Below are positions 9,179 to 18,031 of a DNA stretch of 64,000 bases, in pieces. A program made the position numbers and the translations under genes. A model generated the notes under the pieces. It was not told the DNA's origin. It did no database searches and saw nothing but the letters and a program-made list of their open reading frames with translations. The stretch comes from Delftia tsuruhatensis. GTDB lineage: Bacteria; Pseudomonadota; Gammaproteobacteria; Burkholderiales; Burkholderiaceae_C. Position 1 is the stretch's first letter, and each line of letters opens with the position of its first letter. The stretch is taken from NCBI RefSeq assembly GCF_903815225.1, contig NZ_LR813084.1:724501-788500 (forward strand), read 5' to 3'.

Positions 9179-9940
9179 CTATGGCAATACGGTCTTGTGG
9201 TCCATCGAGTCGCCCCAGTCATTGATCCCGCTGAACAGCACGGCGGTACCCGAGGGAAACCGCCCGGGAGGCACCTCGCCCCCGGTCGTGGGCTTGATCG
9301 TGAACTCGGCTGTTTCTCCGGGGAGCACATGGCCCGGCCCTACTGGGAAGTTCCGGCTCTGGGACTCCAGCGCGATATATCCGAGGTTGGCGACATAGGC
9401 CGTTGGATTGCGCGCCCGCAGCACGGGATGCCCTTGTTCGTCGCTCTGGATCGCCCACTCCAGCTGGGTCGCCGTCTCCTCGGCCTTCCCAGGTAGGCCG
9501 GTTGGTCGGTACATGAGCTTGATGCGTGTGCGAAAGGCGATCTGCAGGTGGCTGTTGCCCGTGCTGTCCTTGGGCGGCACGTTCAGCACGTTCAACCAGA
9601 ACAGGGTTTCCTTGTCCTTGGGTAGAGGCTCGCCCGAATAGATGATGCGCAGCGTCTGCTGTCCCTGAGGGTCCAGGCGTGACAGCGTGGGGGTGAGCAG
9701 GAAGGGAACGTCGAGCTGGTCGGGTGATTCTCTTTCGTTGCCCCGGTCCAGCCAGACCTGTACCAGCGAGGGCTCGTTGCCGTCGTTGGTCATCTGCAGC
9801 GTGACTTCCTTTTCCTCCGACGGAAATATCACGCGCGTGCCACTGAGGATGATTCCAGCGTGGCTATGGCTCAGCAATGAGAAGAACAGGAGTCCCAGGA
9901 AAACGGAAAAAATGGTGCGCGAACGAATATTCGTCGACAT
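9179..9940 (-). CDS. Periplasmic PapD-like fimbrial chaperone of operon A
   Basis: This protein of about 253 residues would bind pilin and adhesin subunits in the periplasm by donor-strand complementation and hand them to the usher. The start at 9940 (MSTNIRSRTIFSVFLG) gives a good signal peptide ending LLSHSHA. A longer in-frame start at 9994 would add residues unlike a leader. Family hallmarks are GTRVIFPSEEKEVTLQMTN, the anchoring arginine region, LFWLNVLNVPP and FRTRIKLMYRP. The short loop before RTRIKL indicates the FGS subclass, which builds rod-like fimbriae. It lies between pilin A and usher A, like chaperones B and C in their operons. Confidence 0.93.
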   Translation of the reverse strand: MSTNIRSRTIFSVFLGLLFFSLLSHSHAGIILSGTRVIFPSEEKEVTLQMTNDGNEPSLVQVWLDRGNERESPDQLDVPFLLTPTLSRLDPQGQQTLRIIYSGEPLPKDKETLFWLNVLNVPPKDSTGNSHLQIAFRTRIKLMYRPTGLPGKAEETATQLEWAIQSDEQGHPVLRARNPTAYVANLGYIALESQSRNFPVGPGHVLPGETAEFTIKPTTGGEVPPGRFPSGTAVLFSGINDWGDSMDHKTVLP

Positions 9941-10041
9941 GGGAGCGCTCTCGGGAAAGAAATGGAGTTCCACCGACGTGGGAAGATTTGCCAATCACCT
10001 GGCAAGATGATTGGCAAAATTCTGGGGATATCGAAGTCTAT

Positions 10042-10620
10042 TTATGGATAGACCATCTCAAAGTTGACTTCGGTATTGCCGGCGCCCCCCCCCACGTTGG
10101 GGCCGGTGGCAATATATTCAGCCGAGAAATCCAGCGAATTGTTGTCGCCAGGGGAGAGGGAAATGACGGTGGAGCCCTGGCTTTGTGCCGTGGGCTGTTG
10201 CAGCTGCATCTCCGTTCCGGAGGAATTGTTGATACGGACTTGCAGCCCCGTTGCCGCATTGCTTCCAGGGGTGAGCTTCAATCGACCCGTGGTGGTATCC
10301 ACATTGGTGCCATAGAATTTTACGTATGCCTGCGAAGGGTAGTTGCCGCCGCCGGGTGCAGCACCCGTCGAGCATTTTTCGAGATTGATCTTGAAAGGTT
10401 TCCTGCTGTTTCCGGTGGTGCCGGTTCCCGTGAATTCGGAAGGGGAGATGGTGCCGAACGAGACCGTCTGGTTGACGCTGTCGGATTTGATGCTGCAGGT
10501 GTTGTGACGGATCGTTCCCGTGAAATTGACTTTCCCGATGGAAACCACCTGTGCATTCGCCGCTCCCATGGTCATGAGGGCGAGGGTGGCGATGGAAGAC
10601 TTTAAGACCAAGTTTTTCAT
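10042..10620 (-). CDS. Major fimbrial subunit (pilin) of operon A
   Basis: This 192-residue pilin starts at the ATG at 10620, preceded by AAGGAA about 8 bases upstream. The signal peptide is MKNLVLKSSIATLALMTMGA-ANA, followed by VNFTGTIRHNTCSIKSD. That holds the first of the two cysteines (the second in NLEKCSTG) that form the conserved pilin disulfide. The C-terminus NTEVNFEMVYP has the alternating hydrophobic edge strand ending in Tyr-Pro that chaperones bind. It is the first gene of operon A. A run of nine G lies about 16 codons before the stop, where slippage would remove the last strand. Confidence 0.93.
   Translation of the reverse strand: MKNLVLKSSIATLALMTMGAANAQVVSIGKVNFTGTIRHNTCSIKSDSVNQTVSFGTISPSEFTGTGTTGNSRKPFKINLEKCSTGAAPGGGNYPSQAYVKFYGTNVDTTTGRLKLTPGSNAATGLQVRINNSSGTEMQLQQPTAQSQGSTVISLSPGDNNSLDFSAEYIATGPNVGGGAGNTEVNFEMVYP
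10085..10093. repeat. Nine-base C/G homopolymer in pilin A
   Basis: The plus strand reads nine C in a row, which is G9 in the pilin A coding strand and encodes part of VGGGA near the C-terminus. Runs this long are prone to slipped-strand changes. A one-base change would replace the terminal strand NTEVNFEMVYP that is needed for chaperone binding and subunit polymerisation. The homologous pilins B and C have no such run at this place. Confidence 0.55.
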
Positions 10621-10833
10621 TTCTATTCCTTGAAAAAAATTGGGCAGATCGATGTTCAAATCTGCGCTGCATGCTGGGTTGGATCGGTCTACTTCTGATT
10701 CATGGGAACTCCCTCGGTTGACGTATGCAGATATCTGAGGTGATGTGGTGCCATGGAGGTATGGCAAATTGAAATGCATGGCATGCTTTGAATGCAGCGA
10801 CACAAGAATAACTATTGCGCATCTGGAAATGCT

Positions 10834-10847
10834 TAAGAAAATTCTTA
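10834..10847. promoter_or_regulatory. Palindromic operator upstream of pilin A
   Basis: TAAGAAAATTCTTA is two head-to-head heptads (TTTCTTA inverted, then ATTCTTA). Both match (A/T)TTC(C/T)TA, the half-site consensus described for Bordetella BvgA. It lies about 214 bases upstream of the pilin A start. Similar sites precede pilins B and C. The bases from 10621 to 11021 otherwise hold no gene and are presumably the promoter and leader of operon A. Confidence 0.6.
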
Positions 10848-11021
10848 TGTTTCAAACGGGCCGGTGCTCGGAATATTCCTGCCGGAGTCATTCCCCGCCT
10901 TGCCCCTGGCGGTCTTGCTGTCCGGTGTGTGGGCCACGGTGCTGCGGTATGGCTGGGCGCAGGGGGCTGGCGCGGAGTCATGCAGGTGTCGGGGCACATC
11001 CGCCATCGGCGGCGCGCGCGC

Positions 11022-11310
11022 GGGCCAGCCGGGTGCGATCCGCGCTGCAGTGCGTCGACTACTGGATGAAGGCCTGTCTGATCAGCCGGTGCGGCGTGCG
11101 GCCCATCGGTGCTGGGCGGCGGCGGGGATGCGCTGGCGCAGTGCATCGTCGACTTTGGTGCCTGCGCCCGTGGCCGGGGCGTGGAGTGCGTCGAAGGAGC
11201 GGGTTTCGGCTGCCGGGGCACAGCCGGAGATGCATGCAAGTGATGGAGGTTTCACCTTTTGATGGTTGCCGTGAACCCTCGATATTTCAGCGGCAACAGG
11301 GAGGCAGGAG
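11022..11310 (-). pseudogene. Degenerate copy of the putA 5' end and its upstream region
   Basis: This stretch aligns with 4590-4870, the RHH-coding start of putA plus its upstream sequence, in the same orientation. Shared blocks include GTGCGGCGTGCGGCCCAT, CGTCGACTTTG and GGGTTTCGGCTGCCGGGG, then CACCTTTTG and GAACCCTCGATATT in the leader. Conceptual translation in two frames gives GTKVDDALRQRIPAAAQ, matching GIKVDDALRERIRAAAQ, and HPVVDALQRGSHPAG, matching QYVDALERGATVIRLAG. The start codon is lost, a frameshift separates the two pieces, and both GTTGCA operator positions are altered (for example to GTTTCA). It is non-functional and marks a duplication endpoint between fimbrial operons A and B. 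Confidence 0.88.
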
Positions 11311-11386
11311 CCTCTGACGAGGGCGGGCAGACCGCCGCCCCGGGTCTGGCACACACCCGTGCCGCGCAGGCGGCGGCACAGATTGC

Positions 11387-12412
11387 CTACTGGTAGTTGA
11401 TCGTCACCAGGGCTTCGGCATTGGCCTGGCCTCCGCCGGAAACGCTGCTGCCGGTCTGCTTGTAGCGCGCCTGCAAGGGGATGCTGTAGCTGAAGGCCCC
11501 GCCCCCGGGCGGCGGGCTGATCGTGCCCAGGTAGTGGCTGTTGGGGCCGTTTTGCGGGCCGAGATGCAGGGGAATGCCATTCCTGAGAATCTGCACGCTC
11601 ACCCCACTGACTTGGGGCGTGCTGAGCGACAGTGCATCCGTGGTATTGCCCGTGTTGGTGTTGTCGGTCAATGTCATGGTGGCACTGAGGCTGGTTCCCT
11701 GTGTCCCGCCAGAGCAGGCCAGATCAAGGGTGAAATCCTGCGGCGTGGTCACCGTGTTCACCCCCGTGAATCTCGATATGGGGTGTGTTCCCAGCGGCAC
11801 AGCAGCAATCGGCTGCAATGTGCAAGTGGGTCTGGTGATCGGTGGCGTGGTCGAGCCACCCTGGAATCTGTATTCGAAAAGAACTTGATTGGTTGTCTGT
11901 GTTAATTCATACGCAAAAGGCCCAGTGAAAATGCCGTCTGTGCTTTGAATGTGACCCGTTTTGATAAATTCAATTTCCGCATAGATGGGGCTTGGTTTGA
12001 ACGGTTGAAGGCCTTGAGTAGGAAATGAAACACCATGGATGCTCATGCTTAAAACACCGAGGCCTGGTATCCTGGTGGGATAGGTTCCGGAACTGTCGCG
12101 ATATTCGGAGATAACGAAGCTCGGATGCATTTTCAAATAGACATCGTTAGGATTATCGCAGTAATATCCTGCGTTGCCTGAAATGCCAGCAGAGATTTCA
12201 AATCTAAAAGAACCCATGCTTCTGCCAATTTGGACAGTATTTGGATCTTTCATTTGATTTTGTGGGGAGCCTACGTAGATGTAGTACGCGTCATTTGCTG
12301 ATGGTGGAGTGATACCGCTGCCGAAAAAAGTGCAGTAGTTCGCATGAGAGGATGGCGTGAAGAAGCTGAAAAAAGCCATGGCGAGCCACAGGTGGATATG
12401 GGTGTATTTCAT
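11387..12412 (-). CDS. Fimbrial tip adhesin B1 (two-domain)
   Basis: This 341-residue protein has a signal peptide ending FFTPSSHA and an N-terminal receptor-binding domain of about 185 residues ending NQVLFEYRFQGG. A pilin-like domain begins RPTCTLQPIAAVPLG and ends QTGSSVSGGGQANAEALV followed by TINYQ. The pilin-like half closely resembles that of the adhesin at 5024-6082, including YKQTGSSVSGGG, while the binding domains differ strongly. It is the last gene of operon B, after the shorter adhesin at 12573-13148. The binding-domain half is AT-rich for this genome. I cannot assign a receptor. Confidence 0.8.
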   Translation of the reverse strand: MKYTHIHLWLAMAFFSFFTPSSHANYCTFFGSGITPPSANDAYYIYVGSPQNQMKDPNTVQIGRSMGSFRFEISAGISGNAGYYCDNPNDVYLKMHPSFVISEYRDSSGTYPTRIPGLGVLSMSIHGVSFPTQGLQPFKPSPIYAEIEFIKTGHIQSTDGIFTGPFAYELTQTTNQVLFEYRFQGGSTTPPITRPTCTLQPIAAVPLGTHPISRFTGVNTVTTPQDFTLDLACSGGTQGTSLSATMTLTDNTNTGNTTDALSLSTPQVSGVSVQILRNGIPLHLGPQNGPNSHYLGTISPPPGGGAFSYSIPLQARYKQTGSSVSGGGQANAEALVTINYQ

Positions 12413-12572
12413 TTTCTTGCGTGTACATCACGCCACAGGAATTCTTGCGATGGACCGGTTTGGATGAGGGCGCTCTGCGGATCACCATCCAGCGAGATGG
12501 TTCGCCGTATTTTCTCGGGGTTCCATGTAGGGCGCCTTCATGCTCTCAGGCATGACGGTGCTTTTTCAAAGA

Positions 12573-13148
12573 TTAAAATCTGAACTCCCCGAGAACCTGG
12601 CCGTCCATCATGTCCTGTGCAAAGGTTCCCACGAAGGGGCCGGAACAGGAGGCTTGTCCGGTCCTGATGAGATCGATCTTTACCGCGAATTTATTGGGTC
12701 TTGAATAGCCATAAGAATATGGAATGATGCGGGGATAGGTTGTTTGGGTGGTGGTGTTTGCCGCGCTGGAGGCATACGGGTAATCATCGACGGTAATGCG
12801 CAGTCCGATGCCTGGAATATTGCTGGGGTAGATGTTCCCGTTGATGGGGTTCCCCATGCCGGTCAGTTGAAGCGTGTTGGATCCCCCGCCGCAAATAAGC
12901 CTCCCGGGTTGGCTGGGGTAATAAGCGTTCGATTGCATGACGAGTTGTATGAGGCCGAAAGATTTTCCAATTTCCACGCTGTTGGGATCATGGTAAAGGG
13001 TGGTGACTTTCTGGACGACGGTATAAATGTAGTGATTACCGGTCTTTGGAGGATTTGCGGAAGGGGGAAAATAGCAAATTGCTTGCGCAGATGAAATGGA
13101 ACCCAGGAAAATGGCAGCGGAAAGAAAAGCAGTGCGGACGTGTTTCAT
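12573..13148 (-). CDS. Truncated fimbrial adhesin B2: lectin-like domain only
   Basis: This 191-residue protein has a signal peptide (MKHVRTAFLSAAIFLGSISS then AQA) and stops at GQVLGEFRF, the junction where B1 and adhesin A enter their pilin domains (VLFEYRF, VLFEYQF). It therefore lacks the subunit domain needed for chaperone binding and donor-strand exchange. DPNSVEIGKSFG resembles DPNTVQIGRSMG of B1, suggesting descent from a duplicated adhesin. No pilin-domain sequence follows before the B1 start. It may be a decayed gene, a silent donor of binding-domain variants, or a freely secreted lectin. It lies 45 bases after usher B. Confidence 0.65.
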   Translation of the reverse strand: MKHVRTAFLSAAIFLGSISSAQAICYFPPSANPPKTGNHYIYTVVQKVTTLYHDPNSVEIGKSFGLIQLVMQSNAYYPSQPGRLICGGGSNTLQLTGMGNPINGNIYPSNIPGIGLRITVDDYPYASSAANTTTQTTYPRIIPYSYGYSRPNKFAVKIDLIRTGQASCSGPFVGTFAQDMMDGQVLGEFRF

Positions 13149-13193
13149 ATCTTCGTCTTTGGTGGATAAAACGATGGCTGAAGGAACCAGGGT

Positions 13194-16112
13194 TCAGGTA
13201 TTGGAGGCCGCAATGGCATGGGGCGGCTGGGGCGCCAGCTGTGCCAGCGTCCGATCGAACTTGAGCTTTTGGGTGGGGGACTGGGGTGGCATGGCGGCCT
13301 TGCGCTGCGGGTCCGCGCCGAACTGGGGTACGGAGTCGGCCTGGGTTGTGGTCACGGCTTCGGGCGGCAGGCTGCCGAGTCGGGTGCTCAGGCGCAATCC
13401 CTGCAAGCTGTGTTCGCTGGCGGGCTTTTGAGGCCTGGCGTGGTCGGCGAGCCCCGCCACCTGTGGCGGCGTCGCCGACCCTCCGGCCTTGGCCACGCAG
13501 GACAGCTCCAGGCTGGGCGGCGCCTGGTAGCCGGTGCCGCCCTGTCGCTCAGGCAGCGCATAGGACATGCCGCAGGAAGCGGGGCCGGCCTTGGTCTTCC
13601 ACTGCGCCTGCAGCTCGCCCTGGTCCTGCAGGCCGCGCAGCAGCAGCTTGCCGGCCTGGCCGACCACGCCCAGGTCCTTGCCGCTGGCGTCCGAGATGGT
13701 GGCGCCGAAGGGCAGGGGCGTGCCATCTTCCTGCTGGCTGCGGATCACGGCCGAGCGGCTGTAGGCCGTCTTGAAGACCACCATGGCGGCGGCACCGGCC
13801 ACGGGCGCCACGTGCCGGCTGGTCTCCTGCAGCTCCACGTCCATGGAGATGCCCTTGGGGTCCAGCGACACCTCGTTCATGGCATAGGGTGTCATATAGG
13901 GCACGACGGCATAGCCGCGCGCATCGATGCGTGCGCCCGGCGTATGGGTGAGGCTAGCCCCCTCGGCATGCTCGGCCCGCACGATGGCGAAGGTCTCGCC
14001 CACGGGCTGCGACAGCGTCACGCCGCCCGGGTGGGCGACGACGGCGCCGCGCGCGCTGACCGACAGTTGCCGGCTGCCCCGGCCCGCGCCCAGGCTGCCG
14101 CTCAATTGCGCCAGCGGGCCGCGGTAGGTGCCGTTGGCGCTGCCATACAGTCCTGAGCCCTGTCCGTACCCTGGGGCACTACTGCTGTACTCGGTGTTCA
14201 GCCCATAGGAAAAGTCCCGGCCCACGAGCCCGGAGGTACTGGCCTGGAGCTGGCTGGTGCCGTTCGAATTGCGCATGTAGCGGGTGGACACGCTGGGCAG
14301 GCCGTCGCCCAGCGGAATCGTCACCCCCGCGTAGAACTGGGTGCTGGAGCGTCCCCAGGCATCGCGCTGGCGCGATACCGACAGGTTGTAGGGCACGCGG
14401 CCCCAGGAATTGCTGTAGCTGGCCGAGAAATTGACATGGTTGCCCTTGCGGCCCCAGTAGTTGGCCAGGGAGGCGGACAGACCCAGGTTGCCGGCCCCGG
14501 GCCCCATGTTTTGCCCCAGGGTCAGCGAGGTCTGACTGCGCAGCCGCTGCAGGCTGCCCGAGGGGCGGCCGGCCAGGGCCAGGTCGCGCGTGCGCATGGC
14601 ATCGTTCAGGCCGAAGAAGCCATTGGTCGAGTAGCGGTAGGTGGCCAGGGCGACGTGCGTGCCGGTTTCCTGGAAGGACTTGGCGTAGGTGCCACGCAGG
14701 CTTTGCCCTGAGTAGCTGCGGTCGTTGGGAATGCGCGTGCTGGCATGCGTGAGGTCCATGCCGAAGGCGCCCCAGGTGGTGTTGAGCACGGCCCCCACGG
14801 TGGGGGAGACATAGCCCTTGGCCACGGTTGCGCCGCCATAGGCGGTGACCATGTTCGACAGGCCGTACTGCCAGCCGCCCTGTGCGAAGAACGGGGCACT
14901 GTCGGGCAGGTGGCGCACGGTGCCGGCCGTGAGGCTGTAGCGGTGGCGCCCCTCGCGCAGCGAGCGCGGCACGGCCGCATAGGGTACGGAGAACGAACGC
15001 ACGGAGCCGTCGGCCTCCGTGACGTCCACGCGCAGGTCGCCGCCGTAGCCCATGGGAAACAGGTCGTCGATCACGAAGGCGCCGGGGGCGACCGTGGTTT
15101 CGTACAGCTTGTTGCCGTTCTGGTGCACGGTCACGCGGGCATTGGTCTGGGCCACGCCGCGCACCACGGGGGCGAAGCCGCGCTGCGACTCGGGCAGCAT
15201 GCGGTCGTCAGTGCGCAGCCGCACGCCGCGAAAGGACACGGAATCCATCAGTTCGCCATCCGTGTACGAGTCCCCCAGGATCAGCTGCGAAGACCAGTCC
15301 GCGATGTCGCGCTGTACATAGGTGGCGATGCCCTGGTAGCGGCGCCGGCCCCCATCGCTCAAGCTGAGCGAGCCGTTGTGCCGCAGATGCCAGCGTTCGT
15401 AGTTGAAGCCGCCATTCAGGCCCAGGTAGCTCTGGGTGCTGCTGCCCCTGGAGCCATTGCGTGCATGGTAGGTGTTGAAGTTGTAGCCCAGCAGGGCGGC
15501 GGGCACCCCGGCGGTCCACTGCGCGGGGTCCACATAGCCACGCGCGACGCGCCGCATCAGAACCTGGGGAATGCTCAGGTCCAGCCGCTGCGTGCCGGGG
15601 TCGAAGCGCGCGGTGGCACCCGCAACCCGTTGTTCGAGCCGAGGGCATGCAGCATCTGAGTCCTGTGTGCCAACGGCGCCATTGATGCCACTGGCACCAC
15701 CGGTTTTCTCGTCCCCGCCCGTCTCGTCCTTGGGCAACTGGGCCATGTCGATACCTGCGCGCTCCAGCAGGGCCTGATCGAAGCAGGGATGGGCGCCCAT
15801 GTCCGCCTGGGGGGCCGCGAAACGCACCTCGGTCCGCCCCAGCCAGTTGCCGTTGACATAGACGTCGGGGACGTACAGGCCCGGGTCCGTGGCGTTGCCG
15901 TAGGCGAAGCGGGAGATGTCTATGCCTTTGCCGCCATAGACGAAGGCGCTGTCGAACTCGATTCTGGCCGGCGTCTCTGCGGCGCGCTGTGTGGCCGAGG
16001 CGCGCAGGCCCACCTGCCAGCCGGCCAGGGCCAGGAGCAGCAAGGCATGCAAGGGCCTGGCCTTGAAGGGGAATCTGCGCGCCCACCGGGCCACGCGGGG
16101 TTGGATCGTCAT
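13194..16112 (-). CDS. Outer-membrane fimbrial usher of operon B
   Basis: This 972-residue FimD/PapC-type usher begins MTIQPRVARWARRFPFKARP at the ATG at 16112, with GGAAGG about 8 bases upstream. The reading frame stays open up to 17081, but that part runs across the chaperone gene in another frame and is not coding. Motifs include IEFDSAFVYGGKGIDISRFA, LLGYNFNTYHARNGS and LPESQRGFAPVVRGVA. Parts are almost identical to usher A at DNA level: 54 bases at 13629-13682 equal 6588-6641. After the usual end at SLELSCVA there are about 103 extra residues with LRLSTRLGS and KFDRTLAQLAP, related to the tails of the other two ushers. Confidence 0.95.
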   Translation of the reverse strand: MTIQPRVARWARRFPFKARPLHALLLLALAGWQVGLRASATQRAAETPARIEFDSAFVYGGKGIDISRFAYGNATDPGLYVPDVYVNGNWLGRTEVRFAAPQADMGAHPCFDQALLERAGIDMAQLPKDETGGDEKTGGASGINGAVGTQDSDAACPRLEQRVAGATARFDPGTQRLDLSIPQVLMRRVARGYVDPAQWTAGVPAALLGYNFNTYHARNGSRGSSTQSYLGLNGGFNYERWHLRHNGSLSLSDGGRRRYQGIATYVQRDIADWSSQLILGDSYTDGELMDSVSFRGVRLRTDDRMLPESQRGFAPVVRGVAQTNARVTVHQNGNKLYETTVAPGAFVIDDLFPMGYGGDLRVDVTEADGSVRSFSVPYAAVPRSLREGRHRYSLTAGTVRHLPDSAPFFAQGGWQYGLSNMVTAYGGATVAKGYVSPTVGAVLNTTWGAFGMDLTHASTRIPNDRSYSGQSLRGTYAKSFQETGTHVALATYRYSTNGFFGLNDAMRTRDLALAGRPSGSLQRLRSQTSLTLGQNMGPGAGNLGLSASLANYWGRKGNHVNFSASYSNSWGRVPYNLSVSRQRDAWGRSSTQFYAGVTIPLGDGLPSVSTRYMRNSNGTSQLQASTSGLVGRDFSYGLNTEYSSSAPGYGQGSGLYGSANGTYRGPLAQLSGSLGAGRGSRQLSVSARGAVVAHPGGVTLSQPVGETFAIVRAEHAEGASLTHTPGARIDARGYAVVPYMTPYAMNEVSLDPKGISMDVELQETSRHVAPVAGAAAMVVFKTAYSRSAVIRSQQEDGTPLPFGATISDASGKDLGVVGQAGKLLLRGLQDQGELQAQWKTKAGPASCGMSYALPERQGGTGYQAPPSLELSCVAKAGGSATPPQVAGLADHARPQKPASEHSLQGLRLSTRLGSLPPEAVTTTQADSVPQFGADPQRKAAMPPQSPTQKLKFDRTLAQLAPQPPHAIAASNT

Positions 16113-16255
16113 TGCCTTGCCTTCCGTGAGCACGTCATCCGTTGGGCTGGCGCATGGCTGCGCCCTCAGCCGGGGCGGGTGCTGCCGGCCGCTCTGTAGA
16201 TGTCTGCAGCGGCGGCCGCCTGTGGCCGCCGCTGGGGGCTTGCGGGCGCTGTTGC

Positions 16256-17044
16256 CTAGGGCCCCAGTTCGGCCTGGTGGTCCTTGGCCGCACCCCAGTC
16301 GTTCAGGCTGGTGAAGACCACGGTGGCGCCGGGCGGGAACTGCCCGGGCAGGGTCTCGCCTTCGGCAGGCTTGTTGAAGGGGAAGCTGGTGGTCTGCCCG
16401 GGGAGCGCGGGGTGGACGTTGTCGGCCTGGTAGCGCTTGTCGCCCACTTGCAGCGAGAGGTGGCCCAGGTTGACGACATAGGCACTGGCGTTGTGTGCGC
16501 GCAGCACGGGCTGCCCGTTGTCGCCCGTGCCCAGGGCCCATTGCAGTTGCTCTGGTGCCTCCCCGGACTTGCCCGGCAAGCCCTTGGGCCGGTACATCAG
16601 CTTGATGCGTGTGCGAAAAGCCAACGACAGGGAGCCGGACGACTCTTCCTCGGCCTGGGATTCGCCCTTGGGAGGGATGTCGAGCACATTGATCCAGAAC
16701 AGCGACTCCCTGTCCGTCGCCAGGGCCCGCCCGGAATGGAGGATGCGCAGCGTCTGCTGGGCCCCGGGCTCCACCCGCGTGAGCGAGGGCGCCACCACGA
16801 AGGGCACGTCGGCGACCGCGGACGGCTGCGAGGCATCGTCCCCCTGGTCCAGCCAGGCCTGCACCAGGGAAGGCCTTTGGCCTTCGTTGGAGATCTTGAG
16901 GGTGACTTCCGCCTGGTCGGCGGGATATATGACCCGGGTGCCATAAAGAACGATGCTGGCATTCGCGGAAAGCGCAAGGAATGCGGTGGACGCCATGGCC
17001 AGCAGACGCGCCCATGGACCATATGGCCTGTTTTTCCCCGACAT
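16256..17044 (-). CDS. Periplasmic PapD-like fimbrial chaperone of operon B
   Basis: This chaperone of 262 residues has its start placed at 17044 (MSGKNRPYGPWARLLAMAST), giving a signal peptide that ends LALSANA. An alternative ATG at 17128 adds residues without leader character. Family motifs are GTRVIYPADQAEVTLKISN, LFWINVLDIPP and FRTRIKLMYRPKGLPGK. Near the end, YVVNLGHLSL and a Pro/Gly segment lead to LNDWGAAKDHQAELGP. It would stabilise pilin B and adhesins in the periplasm. It is clearly more diverged from chaperone A than usher B is from usher A. Confidence 0.92.
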   Translation of the reverse strand: MSGKNRPYGPWARLLAMASTAFLALSANASIVLYGTRVIYPADQAEVTLKISNEGQRPSLVQAWLDQGDDASQPSAVADVPFVVAPSLTRVEPGAQQTLRILHSGRALATDRESLFWINVLDIPPKGESQAEEESSGSLSLAFRTRIKLMYRPKGLPGKSGEAPEQLQWALGTGDNGQPVLRAHNASAYVVNLGHLSLQVGDKRYQADNVHPALPGQTTSFPFNKPAEGETLPGQFPPGATVVFTSLNDWGAAKDHQAELGP

Positions 17045-17153
17045 AGGAGATCTCGCTATGGATGGATGACATGGACCCCATTCGGCATGGGGTGGCAGGA
17101 GTGCCTGCCGCTGGAGGACGGCAGGCACTCTCCTGTAGTGATGGCCTATCTAT

Positions 17154-17705
17154 TTAGGAATAAGACATGACGAAGGTGGCGTTGACCGTTGCCGGGCCGA
17201 CGCCCAGTGGAAGCGTGGCCACGTAAAACCGCGAAAGAAAACTCAGGGTGTTTGTTCCGGCCACGAGGGTGACGCCGGCGGAGTTGTTGCGCAGGTCCCA
17301 GGGGGTTGAGGAACCATGCTCCAGCAGCTCGATATCCACGCTGGTGTTGCCCGTCGTGCTGAAACGTCCTGCGGAATTGATGGGTCCTGTGAATTTCACG
17401 CTGGCCGAGCTCGGTTGGTTGTTCGAGCCTGGGGTGGAGCAACCCGTCAGGGTAATCACAACCGGCTTGGAGAAAGCTGCCTGTGCGACATTGCCCACGG
17501 CTCCGCCACCACCGGTAAAGCCGGTCGCGTTGGGTGGAACGACGCCGTAGTCGATGGTCTGATTGCGACTGGCGAGTGCAACGACACAGGTCACGGGGTT
17601 GATGTCACCGCTGAAGTTGACGGTTCCGCTCTGCTGGGCATAGGTCGTTCCCATTGCCAGCAAGGACAGGCCGGCAATCGAGGATTTGATCAGGAATTTT
17701 TTCAT
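17154..17705 (-). CDS. Major fimbrial subunit (pilin) of operon B
   Basis: This 183-residue pilin starts at 17705 with the signal peptide MKKFLIKSSIAGLSLLAMGT ending TYAQ, very similar to that of pilin A. The mature part begins SGTVNFSGDINPVTCVV. It has the conserved cysteine pair (PVTCVV and TGCSTPG) and ends VGPATVNATFVMSYS, the alternating edge strand of chaperone-usher subunits. It is the first gene of operon B. A longer in-frame upstream extension to 18008 has no leader character and overlaps the regulatory region. A long inverted repeat lies about 330-370 bases upstream. Confidence 0.92.
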   Translation of the reverse strand: MKKFLIKSSIAGLSLLAMGTTYAQQSGTVNFSGDINPVTCVVALASRNQTIDYGVVPPNATGFTGGGGAVGNVAQAAFSKPVVITLTGCSTPGSNNQPSSASVKFTGPINSAGRFSTTGNTSVDIELLEHGSSTPWDLRNNSAGVTLVAGTNTLSFLSRFYVATLPLGVGPATVNATFVMSYS

Positions 17706-18031
17706 TTCAATGGAATGTGTCTGGTAATGGAAGTGCTGCTGATCGGAAAGATCAGCCGCGATATCGGTGGATGTCGCCGTATGAAGTGATTGATTTCTAT
17801 GTATTCCCTCCCTCATTGAATATCCCGGCCTTTGGCCTTGAGAATGCCAAGGCATGACTGCGATCTCTCCGGATCTGCTGGCTGTTTGGTGTGTCTGTCT
17901 TTTGCGCCTTGACTGGCTCGGTGCTGGACGTGGTGGAGACGGCGCACCGGTGGCGCTTGACATAGATACCGAGTGTGAGGATTCCTCAGGCGGAAAGAAA
18001 TAGGACAAATTCTGAAAATGGCGAAAATTCT

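Noticed and set aside
13194-17081. Apparent chaperone-usher fusion of 1295 codons
   Set aside because: Only the part from 16112 down encodes the usher. The upper part overlaps the chaperone in a different frame and has no homology. The ATG at 16112 has a ribosome site and a normal leader.
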